64,000 nucleotides of DNA. Origin: Bacteroidia bacterium. GTDB taxonomy: Bacteria > Bacteroidota > Bacteroidia > SXHM01. The notes under the pieces were generated by a model. That model was not told the origin of the DNA. It ran no database searches and was given only the letters and a program-made list of their open reading frames with translations. A program made the position numbers and the translations under genes. The stretch covers positions 1,168,482-1,232,481 of the forward strand of contig JAJVIC010000009.1 of assembly GCA_022072225.1 (NCBI GenBank), written 5' to 3'. The first letter of the stretch is position 1. Each line of letters starts with the position of its first letter. Shown piece after piece: positions 1-9,134 of the stretch.

Positions 1-591
1 TACGTCCAGCAGGTTGTTTTCTTCTCCCACCTGGAAAGGCGCATCCATTGATACATGGCGACCCGAAACGCGCATAGTGTCAGCTACTTTGTCCTCCGGT
101 ATTTCAAGAATTTTAGCTAACTCCTCAGCTGTTGGGGCGCGTTCAAATTCCTGCTCTAATTTTGAAAATGCTTTGTTGATTTTGTTCAGCGAACCAACCT
201 GGTTAAGGGGCAAACGAACAATACGCGATTGCTCAGCTAAAGCCTGCAAAATAGATTGACGAATCCACCAAACTGCGTAAGAAATAAATTTAAAACCGCG
301 TGTTTCATCAAAGCGGGTTGCTGCTTTAATTAATCCAAGATTTCCTTCGTTAATCAAATCGGGAAGACTTAATCCCTGGTTTTGATATTGTTTGGCAACC
401 GAAACCACAAAACGTAAATTTGATTTGGTCAGTTTCTCCAGTGCGGCCTGATCGCCTTCGCGTATTTTCTTTGCTAATATTACTTCTTCTTCTGCGGTAA
501 TAAGTTCTTCACGACCTATTTCCTGTAAATATTTGTCAAGCGACTGGCTTTCACGGTTGGTAATCGATTTGGTAATTTTTAGCTGCCTCAT
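1..591 (-). CDS. rpoD: RNA polymerase primary sigma factor (partial, C-terminus beyond window)
   Basis: The 197 visible codons read [15 protein letters not shown] and continue through sigma-70 region 1.2 ([20 protein letters not shown]), region 2 with [33 protein letters not shown] and the -10 recognition helix [15 protein letters not shown], and into region 3. There is no region 1.1, as is usual for the short primary sigma factors of Bacteroidota. The start is the ATG at 591, 75 bp after a good promoter of the kind this sigma recognises. The frame is open to base 1, so region 4 is outside the window. It is transcribed alone, and the next gene upstream (htrA) ends in a terminator. The call is firm. 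Confidence 0.96.
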   Translation of the reverse strand, partial: MRQLKITKSITNRESQSLDKYLQEIGREELITAEEEVILAKKIREGDQAALEKLTKSNLRFVVSVAKQYQNQGLSLPDLINEGNLGLIKAATRFDETRGFKFISYAVWWIRQSILQALAEQSRIVRLPLNQVGSLNKINKAFSKLEQEFERAPTAEELAKILEIPEDKVADTMRVSGRHVSMDAPFQVGEENNLLDV

Positions 592-665
592 TGGAAATTC
601 TTCTTTGCTTTTAAATTAGGATAAGAACAATGTTAATTCTGTGTAAACCCTTTTTTCAGGGCGCA

Positions 666-696
666 CAAAAGTATAAATTTTTACTTACTAAACAAC
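666..696 (-). promoter_or_regulatory. Bacteroidota-type promoter of rpoD
   Basis: On the minus strand a -33 GTTG (696-693) is separated by exactly 19 bases from a -7 TACTTTTG (673-666). This matches the Bacteroidota TTTG-N19-TAnnTTTG consensus. It would start transcription about 70 bases before the rpoD ATG. Confidence 0.75.
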
Positions 697-734
697 ACTT
701 GAAATAAGCTAATGTTTTTATAGGCTAAAAATGA

Positions 735-763
735 GAAAGGCCCCACATATTGCAGAGCCTTTC
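735..763 (-). terminator. Intrinsic terminator after htrA
   Basis: GAAAGGC and GCCTTTC arms (735-741, 757-763) form a hairpin. On the minus strand it is followed by TCATTTTT. It lies just past the htrA stop codon at 783. Confidence 0.7.
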
Positions 764-782
764 CCGACTTTAAAACAGAAAT

Positions 783-2234
783 TTACAAACCAAAACCATA
801 ATATGTTTTAAAGCCATTAGGATAAATACCTTCTATCAAAACGCCTCCTTTTTTATTTTCCAGCGCCATGCTGATATCTTCTTTTGTTTTAATCGGTTTG
901 CCATCAATTTTGGTGATGATAAACCCTTCTTTTATTCCTGCGCTGCGAAGTTTTCCGCCTCTCATTCCGGTTACTTTCATACCTCTGTCAATTTTTAATT
1001 TTGACATTTCTTCTTTGCTTACCGGCTCAAAGTCAGCCCCCAGAACAGTAATGTTTGCGTTCAGGTCTTTTACAATACGTTCGGTATCACCATTTTTATT
1101 TCTAAGAACGACATTGAATACTTTTTCTTTTCCGTCTCTCAAAACCGTTACCGGAATTTTATCTCCGGGGCGGTAGCGGGCTACCATTTCCTGCAGTTGC
1201 GGTACATTGTCAGAAGCGTGGTCGCCAATGTGTGTGATAATATCACCTTCCACTATTCCGGCTTCTGCTGCCGCTCCGCCTTCGGTAAGTCCATTTACAT
1301 AAACACCTTTCTGTACCGAAATGTTTTTCTCATCGGCTAATTGTGCATCTATATCTCTGATGCTCACGCCAATAAAAGCACGCTGAACTTCACCGAATTC
1401 CATTAAATCATCCACCACTTTGCGTGCAATATTTACAGGAATAGCAAATGAATAACCTGAATAAGAACCGGTTTGTGAAGCAATAGCGGTGTTAATTCCC
1501 ACCAACTCACCTCGACTGTTTACCAAGGCACCACCGCTGTTTCCCGGATTTACAGCTGCATCGGTCTGTATAAATGACTCGATGGCAAATTGTTCCTGCA
1601 GAATATTGATATTCCTTCCTTTTGCGCTCACAATTCCGGCTGTAACGGTTGAAGTGAGGTTAAAGGGATTTCCAACGGCCAATACCCATTCACCCACTTT
1701 TAAATCATCAGAGTTTCCATAGGTAACAAATGGCAGGCCCTGAGCATCTACTTTTAATAAAGCTAAGTCGGTTGTCGGGTCTGTACCAATCACTTTTGCT
1801 TTGTATTTTTTATTGTCATTTAAGGTAATCTCAACCTGCTCTGCATCTTCTACCACGTGATTGTTGGTAACAATATATCCGTCATCAGAAATAATAACTC
1901 CTGAACCGCTTGCCACTTGTGGTTGATATTTTGGCTGCTGTCCGCCATGTCCGCGAAAAAAATCACGGAATGGGTCATAAAAATCAAAGTAATTATTCAT
2001 TTCTTGTTGATACATTGACTGCACGTGAACTACACCATGTACCGATTGCTCGGCTGCAGTTGTAAAGTCAATACCTACTTCGGGAGGAGTAACGGCAAAG
2101 TTTACAGGTTTTGCATGTTGAACTCCAGCGCCACTGTAATAAGCCGTTTGTTGCGGATTTACATAATTGAAAATACTCAATGATGCAAAACCACCGGCAA
2201 TTGCAGCTACAAATAAACTGAGGAACTTTTTCAT
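783..2234 (-). CDS. htrA: Do/HtrA-family periplasmic serine protease
   Basis: A 483-aa envelope protease/chaperone for misfolded proteins. An N-terminal hydrophobic segment (residues 4-22) serves as signal or anchor. The trypsin-like domain has the full triad: His126 in NNHVVED, Asp156 in TTDLALL and Ser233 in GNSGGAL. Two PDZ domains follow; the first begins near residue 285 (RAFIGVSIRDID) and the second near 390, ending in the conserved KGGVLIEGIYPNG. Length and order fit DegP/DegQ homologues of Bacteroidota. It is divergent from dapF and is followed by its own terminator. No damaged residues are seen. Confidence 0.95.
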   Translation of the reverse strand: MKKFLSLFVAAIAGGFASLSIFNYVNPQQTAYYSGAGVQHAKPVNFAVTPPEVGIDFTTAAEQSVHGVVHVQSMYQQEMNNYFDFYDPFRDFFRGHGGQQPKYQPQVASGSGVIISDDGYIVTNNHVVEDAEQVEITLNDNKKYKAKVIGTDPTTDLALLKVDAQGLPFVTYGNSDDLKVGEWVLAVGNPFNLTSTVTAGIVSAKGRNINILQEQFAIESFIQTDAAVNPGNSGGALVNSRGELVGINTAIASQTGSYSGYSFAIPVNIARKVVDDLMEFGEVQRAFIGVSIRDIDAQLADEKNISVQKGVYVNGLTEGGAAAEAGIVEGDIITHIGDHASDNVPQLQEMVARYRPGDKIPVTVLRDGKEKVFNVVLRNKNGDTERIVKDLNANITVLGADFEPVSKEEMSKLKIDRGMKVTGMRGGKLRSAGIKEGFIITKIDGKPIKTKEDISMALENKKGGVLIEGIYPNGFKTYYGFGL

Positions 2235-2253
2235 AGTATTTATATTTATGGTT

Positions 2254-2261
2254 TAACTTTG
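2254..2261 (+). promoter_or_regulatory. Candidate -7 box (TAACTTTG) for the dapF operon
   Basis: TAACTTTG matches TAnnTTTG and lies 94 bp before the dapF ATG in the divergent htrA-dapF gap. A clear -33 element at the expected spacing was not found, so this is tentative. Confidence 0.4.
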
Positions 2262-2355
2262 GGCTTTATTTTTCGGACTACTAAATTAACAAAGAGTGTG
2301 CCGTTGGGTTCTTTTGTCAGTCTTAAAAAATGTTAATGAATTATAGATTGCTGTG

Positions 2356-3135
2356 ATGCTTACTTTTTATAAATACCAGGGAACGGGCAATGATTTTATC
2401 ATGATTGATAATCGTGATAAAAAATTTGTTGCCGATTTCCCGGCTATTAAAAAACTGTGTGACAGAAGATTTGGCATTGGTGCTGATGGTTTGATTTTAT
2501 TAGAGAACGTAAAAGACTATGACTTTAGTATGGTCTATTTTAATTCTGATGGAAATGAAAGCACCATGTGTGGCAACGGAGGCCGCTGTATTGTTGCGTT
2601 TGCAGCGTTTTTGGGTGTGATAAAAAATAGAGCAAAATTTATTGCCATAGATGGCGAACACGAAGCAATAATTCTTCAGAATAATAATGTAAGCCTGAAA
2701 ATGAAAGATGTTTCAACCGTAGAAAAATCGGCAAATGATTTTATTCTTGACACAGGTTCGCCACATTTTGTCAGGTTTGTTGACAAAGTTTCAGATGTAG
2801 ATGTATTTACTGAGGGACGAAAAGTCCGCAGAAGTGAGCGATTTGCTGCAAAAGGCATCAACGTTAATTTTGTAGAATTGAGAGATGGAATATTGAATGT
2901 CCGCACGTATGAACGGGGTGTAGAAGATGAAACACTTTCGTGCGGAACAGGTGTAACCGCTTCTGCATTGGCAGTGGCTTCATCAGGCTTGGTAAACGGA
3001 AAACAGGAATGTGAAATATCAGTTCCGGGAGGAAGTTTAAAAGTGAAATATAAATCACAAGGAGCAAATTCATTTACGGACGTATGGTTGGAAGGTCCTG
3101 CACAGTTTGTTTTTAAAGGAGAAATTGAATTATAA
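2356..3135 (+). CDS. dapF: Diaminopimelate epimerase
   Basis: Converts LL- to meso-diaminopimelate for peptidoglycan and lysine synthesis. The N-terminal FYKYQGTGNDF signature is present. Both active-site cysteines are seen: Cys72 in TMCGNGGRC and Cys196 in LSCGTGVTASA. The ATG at 2356 is preferred to the GTG immediately before it because it places the family motif two residues into the protein. Its stop touches the start of the next gene, and it shares an operon with a GNAT acetyltransferase and mltG, so two cell-wall genes travel together. Confidence 0.96.
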   Translation: MLTFYKYQGTGNDFIMIDNRDKKFVADFPAIKKLCDRRFGIGADGLILLENVKDYDFSMVYFNSDGNESTMCGNGGRCIVAFAAFLGVIKNRAKFIAIDGEHEAIILQNNNVSLKMKDVSTVEKSANDFILDTGSPHFVRFVDKVSDVDVFTEGRKVRRSERFAAKGINVNFVELRDGILNVRTYERGVEDETLSCGTGVTASALAVASSGLVNGKQECEISVPGGSLKVKYKSQGANSFTDVWLEGPAQFVFKGEIEL

Positions 3136-3657
3136 ATGATTTTACAAGGAGAAAGAATAAAACTCAGAGCTGTTGAGCCCTCAGATGCAAACCTTCTTTA
3201 CGAATGGGAAAACGATACTACTGTCTGGCATGTAAGCAATACAATTACACCGTTTTCAAAAGAAGTAATTAAGCAGTATTTGTCAAGCGCGCATTTAGAT
3301 ATTTATACTACCAAACAGTTGCGACTGATTATTGAAACAGAAAATAAAAATGCAATCGGATGCATTGATTTGTATGATTTCAATCCTTTGCATTTGCGAG
3401 CAGGTATTGGTATTCTTATTTCAGCAGCCGAACATCGCAGAAAAGGTTATGCAGATGAGGCATTGAATATTCTGATTAAATATGCTTTCAATACCCTAAA
3501 CCTGAATCAGATTTTTTGCGATATCGGAGTTGAAAACACAGGCAGCATCGCACTCTTTCAAAAACATAATTTTAAAATTGTGGGTACAAAAATGAAGTGG
3601 GTCAGAAACGGGAAATCATGGGGCGATGTTCATTTTTTGCAGTTGATAAACGAGTGA
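3136..3657 (+). CDS. GNAT-family N-acetyltransferase (RimJ/RimL-like)
   Basis: A 173-aa acetyl-CoA-dependent acyltransferase. It starts LQGERIKLRAVEPSDANLL, the usual opening of RimJ/RimL-type GNATs. The acetyl-CoA loop EHRRKGYADEALNIL lies near residues 96-110, and IGVENTGSIALFQKHNF gives the C-terminal core. The ATG follows the dapF stop with no gap, which implies translational coupling. The substrate cannot be read from sequence; ribosomal-protein N-termini or small amines are family possibilities. Confidence 0.85.
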   Translation: MILQGERIKLRAVEPSDANLLYEWENDTTVWHVSNTITPFSKEVIKQYLSSAHLDIYTTKQLRLIIETENKNAIGCIDLYDFNPLHLRAGIGILISAAEHRRKGYADEALNILIKYAFNTLNLNQIFCDIGVENTGSIALFQKHNFKIVGTKMKWVRNGKSWGDVHFLQLINE

Positions 3658-3661
3658 AATA

Positions 3662-4726
3662 ATGGCTGCTAAGAAAAAAGGAAAATCATCTTTTCTGAAA
3701 AAAATACTCATCATTTTTATACTGCTTTTGATTGTTGGCGGGGGAATTGCAGGTTGGGAGTTTTATAAAATGATTTATCAGCCTAATGTATCGCTGAAAG
3801 GGGAGAAGTTAACTTATATATACATACCAACGGGTTCGGATATAAATACAGTAAAAAATATACTGAGTAAGAATGGAATAGTAGTTGACATCAATTCATT
3901 TGAATGGGTTGCAGAGCGAAAAAATTATAAAAACAAAATTTTTCCCGGAAAGTATCTTATCAAAGCGGGAATGAGTAATAACGAGTTAGTGAATTTGCTG
4001 CGCTCCGGGAAACAGACACCGGTTAAATTAGTGATTAATAATGTTAGAAAAAAAGAAGAAATAGTTTCTTTGGTCGGAAAACAATTAGAAGCAGACTCTA
4101 CTCATCTTTCTGCTATTCTTAAAGATGAGGCACTATTAAGCAGATATGGATTGAACACAGAAAATGCAGGCACACTTTTTATTCCCAATACCTACGAGTT
4201 TAATTGGAATACCAGTGCCGAACAGTTTGTAGAACGTATAAGAAAGGAACATCAGAAATTTTGGACTAATGAAAGAAAAGCAAAAGCAAAAGCATTAAAA
4301 TTATCGGAAGCAGAAATTGCAATACTTGCATCCATAGTTGAAAAAGAAACTCAGAAGCGCTACGAAATGCCCATTATTGCTGGTGTTTATTTAAACCGTT
4401 TAAAAAAAGGAATGTTGTTGCAAGCCGACCCAACGTTAGTCTTTGCTTCGGGTAATTTTAATATCACCAGAGTTTTAAATGTTCATAAGGAAATTGATTC
4501 GTCTTACAATACATATAAGTACCAAGGTTTGCCACCCGGCCCTATTTGTATTCCCGATGAGCGAAGTATTGAATCTGTTTTGAATTATGAAAAACATGAT
4601 TACCTTTATTTCTGCGCAAATCCCGATATGACGTTTACCCATGTTTTTGCAAAAACGTATGAGCAGCATTTGGTTAATGCCCGAAAATTTCAGCAGGAGT
4701 TGAATAGAAGAAAAATAATGAACTGA
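3662..4726 (+). CDS. mltG: Endolytic murein transglycosylase MltG (YceG-like)
   Basis: 354 aa. A Lys-rich cytosolic start is followed by one transmembrane helix (about residues 14-32) and an extracytoplasmic LysM-like then YceG domain. The catalytic block is clear: IASIVEKETQKRYEMP with the active Glu, then IAGVYLNRLKKGMLLQADPT and GLPPGPICIPDERSIESVL. MltG cleaves nascent glycan strands and sets their length. It sits 4 bp after the GNAT gene and shares an operon with dapF. Confidence 0.95.
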   Translation: MAAKKKGKSSFLKKILIIFILLLIVGGGIAGWEFYKMIYQPNVSLKGEKLTYIYIPTGSDINTVKNILSKNGIVVDINSFEWVAERKNYKNKIFPGKYLIKAGMSNNELVNLLRSGKQTPVKLVINNVRKKEEIVSLVGKQLEADSTHLSAILKDEALLSRYGLNTENAGTLFIPNTYEFNWNTSAEQFVERIRKEHQKFWTNERKAKAKALKLSEAEIAILASIVEKETQKRYEMPIIAGVYLNRLKKGMLLQADPTLVFASGNFNITRVLNVHKEIDSSYNTYKYQGLPPGPICIPDERSIESVLNYEKHDYLYFCANPDMTFTHVFAKTYEQHLVNARKFQQELNRRKIMN

Positions 4727-4746
4727 TAACTTAGTATTTGAATTAG

Positions 4747-6093
4747 ATGAAATACGTTACAGTTTGGGATTTAATTTTATACCCTCTTTATTTTATAATA
4801 ATATATTCTATAGCCAATACTATTAAAAACAGGAATATTGGCGAAAATGCTTCATACGAATATTATCTAAAAGGGCTTTTAGTAAAAATACTTGGCGGAT
4901 TTATTTTCTGTTGTATCTACTGCTTTTATTATGATGGAGGCGATACTAATGCATATTGGACAAGTGCAGGTATCTTAAATAAAATGGCCGGAAAATATTT
5001 TTCTGTTTATTTGGATATTATGGCTGGTAATTTAACAAAAGCTAATCTTTATTGCTTTGATTACTCAACAGGTTTTCCTGATTATTGGAAAGACCCACAG
5101 TCATTTTCAACCGTGAGATTTACAAGTCCTTTGTATTTTCTCACGATACAAAGCTATTTTACCTGTACATTACTTCTTTCAGCATTAGCTTATTCAGGAA
5201 TTTGGAGACTGTTTTTATTATTTACCAGAGAGTTTCCGGGTTTGGAGAAGAACTTTGCAATGGCAATTTTGTATTTCCCATCTTTAGTTTTCTGGGGCTC
5301 GGGAATTATGAAAGATACGTATACATTATCGGCCGCTTGTTGGTTTACATATTCAATCTACATGGTTTTTATCAAAAGAGAAAAGGTTCTTGCAAATGTT
5401 TTTTGGATAATAGTCTCGTCTTATGTAATGATTGTTTTCAAGCCATATATATTTATTGCTCTATTACCTGGATCTCTTGTTTGGGTAAGTTTTAAAAGGA
5501 TACAATTAATAAAAAACCCATTATTTAAATTTCTTGCAGCACCATTTATTATTTCAATTTTTCTTGTCGCTGGTAGTTTTGTAATGGGTAGCTTATCTGC
5601 CAGTTTCAATCAATATTCAACAGTTGAAGGTGTTTTAAATAAAGCTGTTGTAAGTCAACAAGATTTGAAACAAGAATACAATAAAGGCAACTCTTTTGAT
5701 ATTGGAAGTTTTGACGGATCAATTTCAAGTGTTATAAGCAAATTTCCTTTAGCTGTTACAGCAGGACTTTTCAGGCCTTTTATTTTTGAAGCAAGAAATC
5801 CTGTGATGTTAATTTCGGGAATTGAAAATACTTTTTTGTTGATATTTACCTTGGTTTTTCTTTTTCGGGTAGGACCTGTAAAAGTTTTTAAGTATATTTT
5901 AAAGGAACCATTGTTGTTGTTTTCATTCACATTTGCAATAGTTTTTGCATTTGGTATAGGACTTTCAACTTCTAATTTCGGAGCTTTAGTTCGTTATAAA
6001 ATTCCCTGTATCCCCTTTTATCTTTCAGCATTGTATATTATGAGAGACCACTTTGCGGATACAGCAAAAAGCGAAGTTTTGCCGAAAGTTTAA
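4747..6093 (+). CDS. Multi-pass membrane protein of unknown function
   Basis: 448 aa with about ten hydrophobic stretches starting at residue 5. Between helices 2 and 3 is a short aqueous segment with YYDGGDTNAYW, which resembles the acidic loop near the first helices of many lipid-linked-sugar glycosyltransferases and polymerases. No named family could be assigned. It follows mltG by 20 bp and is likely in the same operon. Its last 4 bp overlap the end of the convergent GT2 gene that closes the surface-sugar operon, so a role in that polysaccharide is possible but only inferred from position. Confidence 0.75.
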   Translation: MKYVTVWDLILYPLYFIIIYSIANTIKNRNIGENASYEYYLKGLLVKILGGFIFCCIYCFYYDGGDTNAYWTSAGILNKMAGKYFSVYLDIMAGNLTKANLYCFDYSTGFPDYWKDPQSFSTVRFTSPLYFLTIQSYFTCTLLLSALAYSGIWRLFLLFTREFPGLEKNFAMAILYFPSLVFWGSGIMKDTYTLSAACWFTYSIYMVFIKREKVLANVFWIIVSSYVMIVFKPYIFIALLPGSLVWVSFKRIQLIKNPLFKFLAAPFIISIFLVAGSFVMGSLSASFNQYSTVEGVLNKAVVSQQDLKQEYNKGNSFDIGSFDGSISSVISKFPLAVTAGLFRPFIFEARNPVMLISGIENTFLLIFTLVFLFRVGPVKVFKYILKEPLLLFSFTFAIVFAFGIGLSTSNFGALVRYKIPCIPFYLSALYIMRDHFADTAKSEVLPKV

Positions 6094-7040
6094 ATAGAAG
6101 GTTTTTTGTCCGTGATTTTGTTCTTCACAATATACAACGGCCTTCCTTTTACCTGAAAGAAAATTCTTAGAACATATTCGCCTATGATTCCAAGCGAAAC
6201 CAGTTGAACTCCACCAAATAAAATTATAGCAAAAAGCAATGCAGTGAAGCCTTCAGGAACATAGTCCTGCGCAATGAATTTTTTGTAAACGGTTTGAATA
6301 AAATAAAGTAATGAAACTAAAATAGACAGTAACCCAAGATTTGTAATAAACTTTATTGGAAACTCGCTGAAATTAAAAATTCCATTGTATGCAAGTTTGA
6401 AAAGCATTTTTATTGAATATTTCGACTGTCCTGCATATCGTTCTTCTCGCTCATATTCTAAACCTGTTTGTTTAAAACCTATCCAAGATCTCATTCCCCT
6501 TATATAACGGCTTTCTTCCGGCATTTTATTTAATACATCAATAATGCGCCTGCTTATCAATGAAAAGTCACCTGTATCAAGAGGCAGGTCTATGTACGAA
6601 ATAGATTTTAGAAGTCTGTAAAAAGAATGATATGCTGTTTTTTTTAACCATGTTTCTTTCCTTTTTTTTCGTATTCCGTAAACTACATCATATCCTTCTT
6701 TAAATTTCTCATAAAATGACATAAACAATTCAGGCGGGTCCTGTAGATCACCATCAATGACCATAACAGCTTCAGATGCTCTGGCATTTGCCAAGCCGGC
6801 ACTTAAAGCTATCTGATGTCCGTAGTTTCTTGCCAGAAAAATACAGTTGTATTTTTCATCCGTTAATGCGACTTGTTGCATTAGTTCAGGTGTGTTATCC
6901 GAACTGCCGTCATCAATTAAAACAATTTCAACAACAAAGGGTATTGTTGAAACAACATTGTTTAGTCGTTCAATTAAATTCCTGAATGATTCGCTTTCAT
7001 TGAAAAGCGGAACAACAAATGATATTTGAGGATCAGACAC
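6090..7040 (-). CDS. Family 2 glycosyltransferase (DPM1/GtrB-like, membrane-anchored)
   Basis: 316 aa. GT-A domain with ISFVVPLFNESESF near the N-terminus, the nucleotide-binding VLIDDGSSDNT and metal-binding MVIDGDLQDPPE. Two C-terminal transmembrane helices (about 235-255 and 267-290) follow. This is the layout of polyprenyl-phosphate sugar transferases such as GtrB and ArnC, which charge a lipid carrier for a GT39-type enzyme. Such an enzyme is encoded directly upstream with an 8-bp overlap. It is the last gene of the surface-sugar operon. Confidence 0.9.
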   Translation of the reverse strand: MSDPQISFVVPLFNESESFRNLIERLNNVVSTIPFVVEIVLIDDGSSDNTPELMQQVALTDEKYNCIFLARNYGHQIALSAGLANARASEAVMVIDGDLQDPPELFMSFYEKFKEGYDVVYGIRKKRKETWLKKTAYHSFYRLLKSISYIDLPLDTGDFSLISRRIIDVLNKMPEESRYIRGMRSWIGFKQTGLEYEREERYAGQSKYSIKMLFKLAYNGIFNFSEFPIKFITNLGLLSILVSLLYFIQTVYKKFIAQDYVPEGFTALLFAIILFGGVQLVSLGIIGEYVLRIFFQVKGRPLYIVKNKITDKKPSI

Positions 7041-8454
7041 GTTTTTGAATTTTTTCTAATGCAGTTTTCAAAGGTAGTGAAGCCGAGATCAACAGCAAAA
7101 TATCAGCAGGTAAAAAATATCGCATTTCTATATTTCTAAAGTCAGGCCCCGTTCCTGCACAAATTAGTAAATAAAGTAATAAAAAGTAGGTTAGTATTAT
7201 ATACGATAATTGTTGATGTACTATATTGTATTTTAACATTAAAAAGTTACCTGCAATACCCAGAATAATCAGAAGTGTTCTGTAAACAAAAAGTAGTGAG
7301 GCTATTTTTCTTCCCGTAGATTTTGTGTCGTAAAGTTTTGTTTTAAAAATTGCCTTTTGTAGGTTTTTTAGTGGTAGAACTAAATAATAATTTACAGGAT
7401 TCTGTTTAATCTGGTTTTGTCTTAGTTCGTCATAAAGCTTTTTTATTTCTTCGTTACAGTTTTTGCCTGTTATTGGTGCTTTCCAATAGCCTCGCCATTC
7501 GCTGAAACCACTGCCACAGTTTTTGGACAATGATACAACTTCTTCCAGTTTTAATGAATCTTGTTTTGAGATATAGGCTTCTTTTGGAAATACAACTTTT
7601 TTATTATGTAATATATCACTGAATTGAGGCTCCCATTCTGCTTTTACCGAATAAATGTATTCGCGAAAAGCCAAAGCATCGTCTCCCCAAACTCCAAAAC
7701 CTCTTAAGTCGTGTGTCAATTCTATTTTTCCATAATTAATGTAGTTCCTGATGGGCCACGAGCCATAAACAATCAATACAGCCAGACCAAACTGAAACGA
7801 ATTGTTAAGTAATTTTTTTAGATTTTTTCTGTTTTGAAAAAGTATAACTAATCCCATTACTCCAATGATTAGCAGCACCTGCGGCCTGCAAAGGACCGAA
7901 GTGCTGATAAAAATTCCGGTAAAAAAATAATTGTATTTCTTTTCATCATAAATGAAAAAGTAAACTCCGAGCAACAGAAAAAATATGCTTAACTGTTCAG
8001 AATAAACCACCGGATTCCAAACAATAATAAATGGATATGTGGCATACAGAAATACAGGAATTACAGCTAATTTTTTATCGCCTTCAAATAGTTTTAATCC
8101 TATTTTGTAAACTATATAGATTGCTATTATGTCAAGAAAAACCTGTGTCCATCCTATTATCGGATATGCTGCGTTCCAATCTTTACCTGTTAATAAATAG
8201 AAAATACCGATAAAAAATGAATAGCCGGGTGTTCTTCCGAAAAAACCGTATTCATGTCCGGGGTTCATGGTATATGTACCTGTTTCAATCAGGTTTTGAA
8301 TACAGGCAACCCAAACCTGAGTATCACCATCAACAAAAATATTTTCCCGTCCGAAATAATATTTTGCTCCGACAAGAACAAATAAGACACGCAAAGTCAA
8401 GCCGAGTATAATTACCAGCACTAATCTTTTATTTGTTCTGATCTCGTTGAGCAT
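7033..8454 (-). CDS. GT39/ArnT-like membrane glycosyltransferase
   Basis: 473 aa with roughly ten to twelve transmembrane helices. An acidic first loop (FVDGDTQVW) and RTPGYSFFIGIFYL match the pattern of dolichyl/polyprenyl-phosphate-sugar-dependent GT39 (PMT_2) enzymes. I chose the ATG at 8454 because it forms a TAATG overlap with the stop of the upstream gene; a longer reading to 8535 would run 82 bp into that gene. The adjacent GT2 probably makes its lipid-linked donor. The acceptor is unknown. Confidence 0.82.
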   Translation of the reverse strand: MLNEIRTNKRLVLVIILGLTLRVLFVLVGAKYYFGRENIFVDGDTQVWVACIQNLIETGTYTMNPGHEYGFFGRTPGYSFFIGIFYLLTGKDWNAAYPIIGWTQVFLDIIAIYIVYKIGLKLFEGDKKLAVIPVFLYATYPFIIVWNPVVYSEQLSIFFLLLGVYFFIYDEKKYNYFFTGIFISTSVLCRPQVLLIIGVMGLVILFQNRKNLKKLLNNSFQFGLAVLIVYGSWPIRNYINYGKIELTHDLRGFGVWGDDALAFREYIYSVKAEWEPQFSDILHNKKVVFPKEAYISKQDSLKLEEVVSLSKNCGSGFSEWRGYWKAPITGKNCNEEIKKLYDELRQNQIKQNPVNYYLVLPLKNLQKAIFKTKLYDTKSTGRKIASLLFVYRTLLIILGIAGNFLMLKYNIVHQQLSYIILTYFLLLYLLICAGTGPDFRNIEMRYFLPADILLLISASLPLKTALEKIQKRV

Positions 8455-9134
8455 TATTTTAGTATTCCCATCTTGGCAAGTGAGTAAGCAAATATATTTT
8501 CGATAAAGAAAAGGAGTTTTTTTGAAAATGACCAACCTGATTTTCCTTTTTTTCTTGATTGTTTAGTGTAATTAACAGTTGAATAGTGCGGATAAATATC
8601 AACCAACCTGTAAAACAGATTGCAATTTTTGATTGATTTTTTTTGAAGTTCAACGATTAAGGATTTATCAAATAAAGCATAGTCAAATGCTCCTTGTGGT
8701 GATGATTTCACGAAACAATTTTTCATTACCCAATGAAATAATTTGGAAGAAATAGAAAGTGTATTGTCCTTGATTCCTAAAACCAATTTGTTGCCTTTTT
8801 TCCATTCTTCAAAAAACGTTTTGCTCAATTGCGGTGGGTCTTGCAAGTCTGCAGCCATTACCACAACACAATCTCCGGTAACGTTATTTAAGCCACTGGA
8901 AACTGCTTTATGCGAACCGATATTTTCTTTCAGTTGCACCAATTTTATTTTCTCGGATTCTTTTGTTTTCCAGTTAGATAAAACATAAAATGTTTTATCA
9001 TCTGATGCATCATCAACCATTACATATTCAAATTCGGTATTAGTAAATTGCTTTTCATTTTCTAATAATGCTTCAAACAAATCATCGATGTTTTCTTCAT
9101 TGTTAAAGCAAGGAATGACGAAAGAAATTTTCAT
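8454..9134 (-). CDS. Family 2 glycosyltransferase
   Basis: 226 aa. Begins MKISFVIPCFNNEENID, then VMVDDASDDKTF and MAADLQDPPQL, the GT-A nucleotide and metal motifs of DPM1-like enzymes. Unlike the other GT2 in this operon it has no C-terminal membrane helices, so it is probably soluble or held by partners. The ATG at 9134 makes an ATGA overlap with the stop of the acyltransferase gene; an in-frame ATG 21 bp upstream is less likely. Confidence 0.85.
   Translation of the reverse strand: MKISFVIPCFNNEENIDDLFEALLENEKQFTNTEFEYVMVDDASDDKTFYVLSNWKTKESEKIKLVQLKENIGSHKAVSSGLNNVTGDCVVVMAADLQDPPQLSKTFFEEWKKGNKLVLGIKDNTLSISSKLFHWVMKNCFVKSSPQGAFDYALFDKSLIVELQKKSIKNCNLFYRLVDIYPHYSTVNYTKQSRKKGKSGWSFSKKLLFFIENIFAYSLAKMGILK

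Noticed and set aside
7033-8535. Longer start for the GT39-like enzyme at 8535
   Set aside because: It would overlap the upstream GT2 gene by 82 bp; the TAATG junction at 8454 is typical of this operon.
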